This document shows, one piece after another, positions 1 through 5,467 of a DNA stretch of 11,279 bases. The DNA is taken from the NCBI GenBank assembly GCA_964639275.1, contig CAZXCQ010000206.1, forward strand, positions 1 to 11,279. The letters are read 5' to 3'. This stretch comes from CAZXCQ01 sp964639275. Its GTDB lineage: Bacteria; Desulfobacterota; DSM-4660; Desulfatiglandales; Desulfatiglandaceae. The notes below the pieces were generated by a model. That model made no database searches and was not told the DNA's origin. It was given only the letters and a program-made list of their open reading frames with translations. Numbering within the stretch: position 1 is the first letter of the stretch; each line of letters starts with the position of its first letter. A program made the translations under genes and the position numbers.

Positions 1-2
1 AT

Positions 3-257
3 AAAGAAACCGACAAAGACGAACTCCGCCCAGAGTATAAGCGCGCTGATTTTCCTGGCGGTTTTGTGCGGGGCAAGTATGCAAAACGCTTGAAAGAATC
101 ATCTAATATCATCGTCCTCAGGCCGGAGGTTGCTCAGGCTTTCCCAAATGAGGAAGCGGTGAATAATGCACTCCTTTCCCTTATTGACATCGCGCAGAAA
201 ACGATACGCCCAACAAGACGTTCCACCGGATCGACCAAAAAGCGGGCCTCCCGGTGA
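3..257 (+). CDS. Antitoxin-like small protein, 5'-truncated by the window edge
   Basis: The reading frame is open from the first bases and ends at TGA 255-257, so the visible 84 residues are the C-terminal part. They start K-E-T-D-K-D-E-L-R-P-E-Y, continue with a G-G-F-V-R-G-K-Y-A-K-R motif, then I-I-V-L-R-P-E-V-A-Q-A-F-P-N-E-E-A-V-N-N-A-L. This layout (acidic DELRPEY start, GGxVRGKY, then V-L-x-P-x-V-A-x-x-F-P and a V-N-x-A-L helix) matches a common family of small proteins in cyanobacteria and other bacteria. Members often sit beside PIN-type or other toxins and are regarded as antitoxin-like, but their function is poorly known. The internal GTG at 66 is unlikely to be the start because conserved residues lie upstream of it. 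The tail is very basic. No toxin follows directly; the next genes are a complete vapBC pair. A partner could lie upstream, outside the window. Confidence 0.65.
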   Translation, partial: KETDKDELRPEYKRADFPGGFVRGKYAKRLKESSNIIVLRPEVAQAFPNEEAVNNALLSLIDIAQKTIRPTRRSTGSTKKRASR

Positions 258-271
258 ACTCTCCGTTGGCC

Positions 272-299
272 TTGACAAGAAATTAGAATGATGTATAAT
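272..299 (+). promoter_or_regulatory. Sigma70-type promoter of the vapBC operon
   Basis: A perfect TTGACA (-35) at 272-277 is followed, after a 16-bp spacer, by a perfect TATAAT (-10) at 294-299, 29 bp before the antitoxin ATG at 329. This is the strongest promoter-like sequence in the window and implies a short leader. Confidence 0.85.
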
Positions 300-312
300 G
301 CCGATGTATACA
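290..312 (+). promoter_or_regulatory. Putative VapB operator: repeated GATGTATA and a TGTATACA palindrome
   Basis: GATGTATA occurs at 290-297 and again at 303-310, a 13-bp register. The second copy runs into the perfect palindrome TGTATACA (305-312). The first copy overlaps the -10 box. Ribbon-helix-helix antitoxins normally repress their own operon by binding short repeated motifs over the promoter, so this is the expected autoregulatory site. Binding itself is inferred. Confidence 0.55.
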
Positions 313-328
313 CTATTGGAGGTGTGAC

Positions 329-562
329 ATGGTGCGAACGCAGATTTACTTGACAGAGCGCCAGCGTGATGAACTGGCTGCTATAGCCAAGACCGCGGGG
401 AAGAAACAAAGCGAGCTTATCCGAGATGCTGTGGATCGCCTCATCGATCAATCGGGACGCAGTCGGCGGGAGGCTGTATTGCGCGAAGCTGCCGGAATTT
501 GGAAGGACCGTAAGGATCTTCCTGACTTCAAGGCAACGCGAGCCGAATGGGACAGGAACTAA
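329..562 (+). CDS. vapB: Ribbon-helix-helix antitoxin, VapB type
   Basis: A 77-residue protein. The N-terminus, V-R-T-Q-I-Y-L-T at residues 2-9, is the beta strand of a ribbon-helix-helix (CopG/MetJ-like) DNA-binding fold. It is followed by the two helices (E-R-Q-R-D-E-L-A-A-I-A, then K-K-Q-S-E-L-I-R-D-A-V-D-R-L-I). The C-terminal part, roughly residues 45-77, is rich in charged residues and Trp (W58, W74), typical of the flexible tail that wraps a PIN toxin. The start is well supported: GGAGG at 318-322 lies 6 nt before the ATG. The stop at 560-562 is 2 nt before the preferred toxin start, so the two genes are translationally coupled. Expected role: neutralise the VapC ribonuclease downstream and repress the operon by binding the repeats at 290-312. 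The family assignment is firm; the exact DNA site and toxin specificity are not visible. Confidence 0.9.
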   Translation: MVRTQIYLTERQRDELAAIAKTAGKKQSELIRDAVDRLIDQSGRSRREAVLREAAGIWKDRKDLPDFKATRAEWDRN

Positions 563-564
563 TC

Positions 565-948
565 ATGGCTGGGTCAATCCTTCTTGACACAGATGTCCTT
601 GTTGACTTTCTCCGCGGCCACAACAAAGCGGTAGCTTTCGTCAATACCCACTCTGCTCGGATCATTCTGTCCTCCATCGTTGTTGCGGAGTTGTACGCTG
701 GGGTGAAGGGAGATACTGAACAAGCTGCTCTGGAGGAATTCATTTCCCTTTTCCGTGTTGTACCTGTAAGCGCGGAGATCGCTAAGGCCGGAGGGCTTTA
801 CAAGCGCGATTATAGCAAGTCACACGGCGTCGGCCTCGCAGATGCAATATTGGCTGCTACCGCTGAGGCTGAGAAGGCGGAACTCAAGACCCTCAACCGA
901 AAGCACTACCCCATGTTAAAAGGACTTAAGCCAGCTTACGCGAAATAG
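565..948 (+). CDS. vapC: PIN-domain ribonuclease toxin, VapC type
   Basis: A 127-residue PIN-domain protein, the usual length for VapC. It begins S-I-L-L-D-T-D-V-L-V-D-F-L-R-G, with the first metal-binding Asp at D8. E42 sits in V-V-A-E-L-Y-A-G, D93 in G-L-A-D-A-I-L-A-A-T-A, and N111 in the L-N-R-K-H-Y-P motif near the C-terminus. All expected acidic positions of the Mg-dependent active site are present, so the toxin looks intact. VapC toxins cleave RNA (often tRNA or rRNA) when the antitoxin is degraded; the target here cannot be read from sequence. I prefer the ATG at 565 because AGGA at 554-557 is well spaced for it and PIN proteins start close to the first strand. An ATG at 547 would add six residues and overlap vapB by 16 nt. 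It is co-transcribed with vapB. Confidence 0.9.
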   Translation: MAGSILLDTDVLVDFLRGHNKAVAFVNTHSARIILSSIVVAELYAGVKGDTEQAALEEFISLFRVVPVSAEIAKAGGLYKRDYSKSHGVGLADAILAATAEAEKAELKTLNRKHYPMLKGLKPAYAK

Positions 949-1052
949 GGGGCCAACAAACCAGTGGAGCAGACGGCGTATAGATAGCGGTTTCACGTAA
1001 AGGCCGTGCTGGTGGGGATTTTATCTGGACCGCTGCTCACTGGAAACGTTGA

Positions 1053-1169
1053 GACTGTCGAAGAAGTCCAAATGGCCTATTCTGGTTATTTCTGACGTGT
1101 CAAAAACCGGCCACTTATGAGCAGAGAAAGGGCGCGAAAGTATAGGTTTCAGGGTTTTTCGACAGGACC
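1053..1169. repeat. MITE-like element with imperfect terminal inverted repeats
   Basis: The left end carries CTGTCGAAGAA (1055-1065). The right end, read on the opposite strand, carries CTGTCGAAAAA (1155-1165), so 10 of 11 positions match as inverted repeats. The enclosed stretch of about 90 bp has no coding capacity. TGTCGAAAAA-type ends of this kind are seen at small non-autonomous transposable elements and solo remnants, but I cannot name the parent transposase and see no clear target-site duplication. It could also be a large RNA hairpin remnant. Confidence 0.4.
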
Positions 1170-1208
1170 GTTGCGCGCTAAAATATTATGAAAAGAAAAG
1201 GATGTAAA

Positions 1209-1280
1209 ATCCTCTTCGAGGATCTTGTCCCGCCTATCTTTGTGGCGGGAAGGTGCCGCCGAAGATGACCCAATGATGGG
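1209..1280 (+). other. Three consecutive hairpins upstream of the cyclase gene
   Basis: Hairpin 1: ATCCTC (1209-1214) pairs with GAGGAT (1218-1223) around a TTC loop. Hairpin 2: TCCCGCC (1228-1234) pairs with GGCGGGA (1244-1250) around a 9-nt loop. Hairpin 3: CCCA (1269-1272) pairs with TGGG (1277-1280). None is followed by a T-run, so they are not classical terminators. They may form a structured 5' leader of the cyclase mRNA. Function is not known. Confidence 0.4.
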
Positions 1281-1333
1281 ATGCGAAAATGTGAAGTTAT
1301 TTCTGTGCAAGCCCTTAAATTATGGGGGATTCA

Positions 1334-3106
1334 ATGACTCAAGTAGATTTTAGGCGAAAACTCGCCGCAATTCTCAGCGCTGATGTCAAAGGTTACAGCC
1401 GCTTGATGGGAGAAGACGAAGAAACCACCATCCGCACTCTTACCGAATACCGTGAGGCACTTAGAGAAAAGGTCGAATTTTACAATGGACGGGTCGTCGA
1501 TTCTCCTGGTGATAATGTTCTTGCAGAATTTATCAGTGTAGTGGATGCCGTCAAATGTGCTGTTAAAATACAAAAAGAGATTAGTAATCGAAACGCCAAC
1601 TTAACAGAAAATCGAAAAATGCTCTTCCGCATCGGTGTTAATTTAGGGGATATTGTTGAGGAAGACGGTCGAATTTACGGTGAGGGGGTCAACATAGCAG
1701 CGCGTCTGGAGGGTCTGGCAGAAGGCGGCGGAATCTGCATCTCAAATAGTGTTTATGACCAGGTAAAGAATAAATTGCCTTTTGCTTTTGAGTACACAGG
1801 TGAGCACGCGGTTAAGAATATCACAGAGCCAGTTCAAGTATACAAAGTAGTGATGAGCGGTGATGCCACTGGCCTTGTGCACCGGAAAAAGCTTGTTTTA
1901 CCTGACAAACCGTCTCTGGCCGTCTTGCCCTTTGCCAATATGAGTGGAGACTCGGAGCAGGACTATTTCAGTGACGGATTGACTGAAGAAATCATCACAG
2001 CCCTCTCCAAGATCTCGGAAATGTTTGTGATTTCCAGAAACTCATCGTTTGTCTATAAAGGTCAGTCCATAAACGTAACACAGGTTAGTCGGGATCTGGG
2101 AGTCCAATATGTGCTGGAAGGCAGCGTCCGAAAAGCGGGATCCCGGTTGCGAATTGCGGCCCAGCTAATCGACGCAACCACGGGTAACCATTTGTGGGCG
2201 GAGCGGTATGATAGGGAACTAGAAGATGTATTTGACTTACAGGATGAAATCACCCAAAAGATCGTGGTCGCCCTCCAAGTTGAGTTGACGCGGGGTGAGC
2301 AAGCCCGCGTATGGCACAGATCAAGCAACAACTTGGAAGCCTTAGGACATGCCTCTAAAGCGATTAATCTTTTTGAACGGTTCACAAAGGAGGACAATTC
2401 CAAGGCAAGGGATCTTTTTGAACAGGCTGCACGGTTGGATCCAAAATATGCTTTCGCCTGGACATATTTAGCCTGGACCTATTGGGTTGATGTGGCCTTT
2501 GCATTCACCACCTCCCCATCCGAGTCTATAGAAAAATGTCTTGAACTTGCAAAGAAATCAATAACCATGGATGATACTCAACCCGATATACATGCCTTAT
2601 GGAGCACCATCTACCTGGGCCAAAGAGAGCATGAAAAGGCAATTGAAGCGGGAGAAAGAGCCCTGGAACTTGGACCCAACAGCGCCTGCAACACTGCTAT
2701 CTTAGCTCAGATAATGTATTTTGCCGGAAGGGGAGAGAAGGCGATTGAATTGATGGAAAGAGCGATGCGGCTTAGCCCTTATCATCCGCATTGGTATTTG
2801 GGAACCCTTGCTCTGGCCAACATCATGATTAAGCGCTATAAGGAGGCTTTTGAAATAGCCCAGCAACAACTCGACCTGGTGGAGAGTAGAGGGGTATTTG
2901 GAATGGGTCTGCTGACATCACACCTCATTCTGGCAGAGGTTGATATATACCTTGGCAGGCACGAAAATGCCCAAAAACATGCCAAAGAGGTTCTAAAGAT
3001 TGACCCAGATTTCTCACTAGAAGAATTTAGCAGGTTCACCTTCTACAAAGATCCATCTCACCTGGAAAAACGCCTTGACATCTTGCGCAAAGCAGGACTG
3101 AAATAG
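1334..3106 (+). CDS. Class III adenylate/guanylate cyclase with TolB-like domain and TPR tail
   Basis: A 590-residue cytosolic multidomain protein. Residues 7-175 form a class III nucleotide cyclase domain. The metal-binding Asp are D17 (L-S-A-D-V-K-G-Y-S) and D60 (P-G-D-N-V-L-A-E-F). The transition-state Asn and Arg are N120 and R124 in G-E-G-V-N-I-A-A-R-L-E-G, so the domain looks active. Residues about 190-320 form the TolB/FlgO-like domain typical of this family (S-L-A-V-L-P-F-A-N-M-S-G-D, then Y-V-L-E-G-S-V-R-K-A-G). Residues about 340-590 contain tetratricopeptide-like helical pairs with the A-x-x-L-D-P signature. No membrane segment is seen, unlike some relatives that have one before the TolB-like part. 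The family makes cAMP, or less often cGMP; the substrate is not certain. An in-frame ATG at 1322 would add four residues but has no ribosome binding site; GGGGGA at 1324-1329 favours 1334. No receptor or cAMP effector gene lies nearby. Confidence 0.88.
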   Translation: MTQVDFRRKLAAILSADVKGYSRLMGEDEETTIRTLTEYREALREKVEFYNGRVVDSPGDNVLAEFISVVDAVKCAVKIQKEISNRNANLTENRKMLFRIGVNLGDIVEEDGRIYGEGVNIAARLEGLAEGGGICISNSVYDQVKNKLPFAFEYTGEHAVKNITEPVQVYKVVMSGDATGLVHRKKLVLPDKPSLAVLPFANMSGDSEQDYFSDGLTEEIITALSKISEMFVISRNSSFVYKGQSINVTQVSRDLGVQYVLEGSVRKAGSRLRIAAQLIDATTGNHLWAERYDRELEDVFDLQDEITQKIVVALQVELTRGEQARVWHRSSNNLEALGHASKAINLFERFTKEDNSKARDLFEQAARLDPKYAFAWTYLAWTYWVDVAFAFTTSPSESIEKCLELAKKSITMDDTQPDIHALWSTIYLGQREHEKAIEAGERALELGPNSACNTAILAQIMYFAGRGEKAIELMERAMRLSPYHPHWYLGTLALANIMIKRYKEAFEIAQQQLDLVESRGVFGMGLLTSHLILAEVDIYLGRHENAQKHAKEVLKIDPDFSLEEFSRFTFYKDPSHLEKRLDILRKAGLK

Positions 3107-3143
3107 CGAACTTGGTCGTTCATTCTTCGCATCGCTATTTCAG
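3098..3143 (+). repeat. Perfect 12-bp inverted repeat across the cyclase stop codon
   Basis: CTGAAATAGCGA (3098-3109) is the exact reverse complement of TCGCTATTTCAG (3132-3143), with a 22-nt loop. The left arm contains the TAG stop codon. The hairpin would cap the 3' end of the cyclase message and could block 3' exonucleases or stop transcription. No T-run follows (the next bases are ATTGTTAAG), so it is not a standard intrinsic terminator. Confidence 0.6.
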
Positions 3144-3228
3144 ATTGTTAAGAATATGTGAAAGGGTCACCCGCTAAAGGGCTAGTCAAGAGAAAAAACA
3201 CCTCTCGCTATGGTTTAAAGGGGGAATA

Positions 3229-3525
3229 ATGAAAAAACTAAATAAAAAGGCTTTTGAGCCAATTGATCAGGAAGAAAAAGATTTGATGGAATCAATCGAG
3301 CGTGAAGAGTGGCGACCTGTGAAGAATTTCAATCAACAAAAAGAAAAGGCAATAGCCGCTGCCCGAAATACCTTAAAGAAAGACAAGCGTATAAATCTTC
3401 GTCTTACTCAAAAGGATTATCATCAAATTCAGATAAAGGCTATTGAAGAAGGGGTTCCATATCAAACACTTATATCCAGTATCGTCCATAAATACCTAAA
3501 TGGCTCTTTAACCACAAAATCATAG
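3229..3525 (+). CDS. CopG/BrnA-family antitoxin without an adjacent toxin
   Basis: A 98-residue protein. Residues 1-50 are charged and probably flexible (E-E-K-D-L-M-E-S-I-E-R-E-E-W-R-P-V). Residues 52-95 form a ribbon-helix-helix segment: K-D-K-R-I-N-L-R-L-T (strand), K-D-Y-H-Q-I-Q-I-K-A-I-E-E-G (helix 1), V-P-Y-Q-T-L-I-S-S-I-V-H-K-Y (helix 2). The G-x-P-Y-Q-T-L-I-S-S motif is characteristic of the CopG_antitoxin/BrnA-like group. These are normally the second gene of an operon whose first gene encodes a BrnT-like or RelE-like toxin. Here the upstream 122 bp cannot hold such a toxin and the gene downstream is an aminotransferase, so it is an orphan. The start follows AAAGGGGGA at 3217-3225. 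It may be a decayed module or an anti-addiction antitoxin, or it may act on a toxin elsewhere in the genome. Confidence 0.8.
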   Translation: MKKLNKKAFEPIDQEEKDLMESIEREEWRPVKNFNQQKEKAIAAARNTLKKDKRINLRLTQKDYHQIQIKAIEEGVPYQTLISSIVHKYLNGSLTTKS

Positions 3526-3560
3526 GATGTGAACCTGTCATCTCAGTGGGACCGTCAGGG

Positions 3561-3658
3561 TAACACCGCTGAAGCTTGTGCCCGGCTTTGTGTTAATCCT
3601 GCTTCCGCAGAGCCCTTCACTCTCTGCCCGCCCCTGAATTCGGTGTTATGATCTTTTT
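3561..3658 (+). promoter_or_regulatory. Switch-like leader structure between the antitoxin and aminotransferase genes
   Basis: TAACAC at 3561-3566 can pair with GTGTTA at 3590-3595. Extended to TAACACCG (3561-3568), it can instead pair with CGGTGTTA at 3641-3648. The two pairings are mutually exclusive. AAGC (3572-3575) with GCTT (3585-3588) supports the first fold, while GCAGAG (3607-3612) with CTCTGC (3622-3627) fits inside the second. A five-T run at 3654-3658 follows the long-range stem by 5 nt. This could be a terminator for the antitoxin gene or an attenuator of the aminotransferase gene. It matches no riboswitch class I recognise. Confidence 0.35.
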
Positions 3659-3678
3659 CACCCTGAAAGGATTTCGTT

Positions 3679-4800
3679 GTGAAAAGCATAAGTCAGCCAC
3701 ATGCAATCAATTTCTTACGTGGTGTTCCTTCCGAAGAAGCCTTGTCACGCCTTATTCCAATGGTGTCAGAAGGATACGAAAAAGTGATTAACCGGTATGG
3801 AACGGAGGTACTTCAATATGGCCATTTTGCTGGCTTCAAGCCATTGCGGGATCTGATCGCCAATTTGCATCATGTTAATCCGGAACGAGTTATTGTCGGT
3901 AACGGAGGTTTGGAGGTTATTTCCCTATTTCTTAAGTCTCTCCCTCTGCGAAGCAACATCATCGTTGAAGAAGCCTCTTACGATAGAGTACTCCTCGATG
4001 CAAAACGCTATGGACATCATTTAATCGGCGTTAAACTGACAACAGGCGGGGTCGATTTGAATCAGTTTGAAGATTTTGTAAAGAAAAACGTGGTTTCTGC
4101 TTTCTACGGTATTCCTTTTCACCAAAATCCAACGGGCATCAATTATACAGAAGAGAACCGCAGGGCCGTCGAGAGTTTATGCCGGGAAAATAATATCTTG
4201 TGTGTATGGGACGTCTGTTATCAGGAACTTCGGTATGATGGAAAAGCGAATGAAACCATAAATATGTCAGAATGGGGACCAATCTTAACAAGTTCTTTTA
4301 CGAAAACTGTCTCTCCGGGAACCAAATGTGGATATATGATAGTTCCAGATCATTATGTAGAACATCTGTCAAAAATTATTACCAATACGCGAATAAACCC
4401 CAACCTGCCGACTCAGGCGTTTATAGCTGATTTTATAGAATCGGGAAGGTATGGTCATTTCCTTAAATACCTATGCGAGCTGTATAAGCCAAGAATGGAT
4501 GCGTTGAATACTGCGATGAATACCCATTTCCCTGGAGCATTTCCAGTCGAAATCAGCGGTGGATTTTTCGCCCCCCTCACTATTGAGAATATTTCAATTG
4601 ATAATGAAGCAGCCTTTATCAAATCGGCAAAGGATGCCGGCGTGGGTATAGCCGCTGCATGGGATGCCATCGCTCCTAACTTTAGGCATCAAATTCGAAA
4701 AAATGGACTTTTTATTAGACTGACATTTCCCGCTTATGAGCCGAATAATATTGAATGGGGCATTTCTAAGCTTAAAGAGACATTAGAGCTGTTTAATTGA
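3679..4800 (+). CDS. PLP-dependent class I/II aminotransferase, 2-aminoadipate/MocR-like fold
   Basis: A 373-residue fold-type I PLP enzyme. It begins with the short N-terminal arm A-I-N-F-L-R-G-V-P. Then come L-Q-Y-G-H-F-A-G-F-K-P-L-R (45-57), V-G-N-G-G-L-E-V (cofactor phosphate region, 73-80), N-P-T-G (150-153), D178 and Y181 that contact the pyridine ring, the Schiff-base lysine K209 in S-S-F-T-K-T, and a C-terminal carboxylate-binding R347 in F-I-R-L-T-F. The order and spacing match LysN-type and MocR C-terminal aminotransferases, without a GntR DNA-binding domain. In the P-G-x-x-x-G-Y motif, a Lys (K216) stands where PLP enzymes of this group usually have Arg. It presumably transfers an amino group between an amino acid and a 2-oxoacid; the substrate is unknown. 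The GTG start is preceded by AAAGGA at 3665-3670. No metabolic partner gene is adjacent, so the pathway cannot be inferred. Confidence 0.85.
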   Translation: MKSISQPHAINFLRGVPSEEALSRLIPMVSEGYEKVINRYGTEVLQYGHFAGFKPLRDLIANLHHVNPERVIVGNGGLEVISLFLKSLPLRSNIIVEEASYDRVLLDAKRYGHHLIGVKLTTGGVDLNQFEDFVKKNVVSAFYGIPFHQNPTGINYTEENRRAVESLCRENNILCVWDVCYQELRYDGKANETINMSEWGPILTSSFTKTVSPGTKCGYMIVPDHYVEHLSKIITNTRINPNLPTQAFIADFIESGRYGHFLKYLCELYKPRMDALNTAMNTHFPGAFPVEISGGFFAPLTIENISIDNEAAFIKSAKDAGVGIAAAWDAIAPNFRHQIRKNGLFIRLTFPAYEPNNIEWGISKLKETLELFN

Positions 4801-4814
4801 TGCGAATTGGATTG

Positions 4815-4913
4815 ATGAGAAAGAGACTGCAGCGAGAAGGCTGTGGTTGTAAGGCCTGGGGCCGGGTCTTGACCGGTGCCCACCCGCAGATTACCCGCGC
4901 CGAACAGTTATAA
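4815..4913 (+). CDS. Possible 32-residue upstream ORF, in frame with the acetyltransferase
   Basis: ATG at 4815 opens 32 codons ending at TAA 4911-4913, six bases before the acetyltransferase ATG and in the same frame. The peptide starts M-R-K-R-L-Q-R-E and contains C-G-C-K. No ribosome binding site precedes it. It could be a leader peptide, the remnant of an N-terminal extension cut off by one stop codon, or chance. The DNA here is more G/C-rich than the aminotransferase gene just upstream. Confidence 0.2.
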   Translation: MRKRLQREGCGCKAWGRVLTGAHPQITRAEQL

Positions 4914-4919
4914 GACAGG

Positions 4920-5408
4920 ATGGAAAAAACACATATCAGGGTAGCAAATGCTTGTGACCTCTCCTTGCTCTCAGGTCTCATTCGCGATTCCTTCCGAGAT
5001 GTGGCCAAGAGGTTCGGTTTGACTCGTGAAAACTGCCCTAAGCATCTATCAAACTGCACTGATGAGTGGGTTCAAACCGATTTGGCCAGGGGAGTAACAT
5101 ATTATGTCCCGGATCACAACGGCACATCGGTGGGATGTGTTGCCCTCGAAAGGGCAAATGCGGAGCTTTGCTATCTTGAACGGCTTGCTGTGATCCCTGA
5201 GGAAAGGCGTAAAGGCCTTGGGAAGGCGCTAGTCGGTCACGTCTTTTCTCAAGCAAGGGCCTTGGGTGCCAAAAAAATAAGTATCGGCATTATATCCCGG
5301 CAGACTGAACTCAAGCGCTGGTACCATAAGGTCGGTTTTGTTGAAGGAGAGACAAAGCAATTTGCTCACTTACCATTCCGCGTTACCTTTATGACCTACG
5401 ATCTCTGA
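4920..5408 (+). CDS. GNAT-family N-acetyltransferase
   Basis: A 162-residue GNAT protein of normal length. The first strand, H-I-R-V-A-N-A-C-D, is a typical GNAT start. Y-L-E-R-L-A-V-I-P-E-E-R-R-K-G-L-G-K-A-L (85-104) contains strand beta4 and the acetyl-CoA pyrophosphate-binding loop R-K-G-L-G-K-A. The late motif R-W-Y-H-K-V-G-F-V-E-G supplies the usual Tyr general-acid candidate and the G-F-x-x-x-G element. The enzyme should transfer an acetyl group from acetyl-CoA to an amine; the acceptor (small molecule, antibiotic or protein) cannot be predicted. The start is forced by a TAA at 4911-4913 in the same frame; the ribosome binding site is poor. It converges on the aldo/keto reductase gene, 59 bp away. 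It may be transcribed with the aminotransferase, but the 119-bp gap and different base composition argue against a tight operon. Confidence 0.88.
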   Translation: MEKTHIRVANACDLSLLSGLIRDSFRDVAKRFGLTRENCPKHLSNCTDEWVQTDLARGVTYYVPDHNGTSVGCVALERANAELCYLERLAVIPEERRKGLGKALVGHVFSQARALGAKKISIGIISRQTELKRWYHKVGFVEGETKQFAHLPFRVTFMTYDL

Positions 5409-5467
5409 AGGCAACGCCTGGTCCCGCTCCAAATTGATACATTCCGGCAAATTTTTGCTCCGACCTG

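Larger units (their letters stand above)
949..1333. other. 385-bp gap with a MITE-like element and three small hairpins
   Basis: No convincing gene is present. From left to right it holds about 100 bp with nothing recognisable, an inverted-repeat element (about 1053-1169), and a run of three hairpins (1209-1280) that leads up to the cyclase start. A 26-codon ORF at 1188-1268 (M-K-R-K-G-C-K-I-L-F start) covers the first two hairpins but has no ribosome binding site and is probably chance. No promoter of convincing quality was found for the cyclase. Confidence 0.6.

Noticed and set aside
1288..1312. CRP-like half site (TGTGA) upstream of the cyclase
   Set aside because: Only one half matches; the expected TCACA at the right spacing is missing.
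3526..3658. Integron attC site after the orphan antitoxin gene
   Set aside because: The outer arms do not fit the RYYYAAC and GTTRRRY core sites, although the inverted-repeat layout is similar, and no second cassette is present.
5445..5462. Bidirectional terminator between the convergent acetyltransferase and reductase genes
   Set aside because: GCAAA/TTTGC leaves only a 2-nt loop and the flanking pairs need bulges; not convincing.
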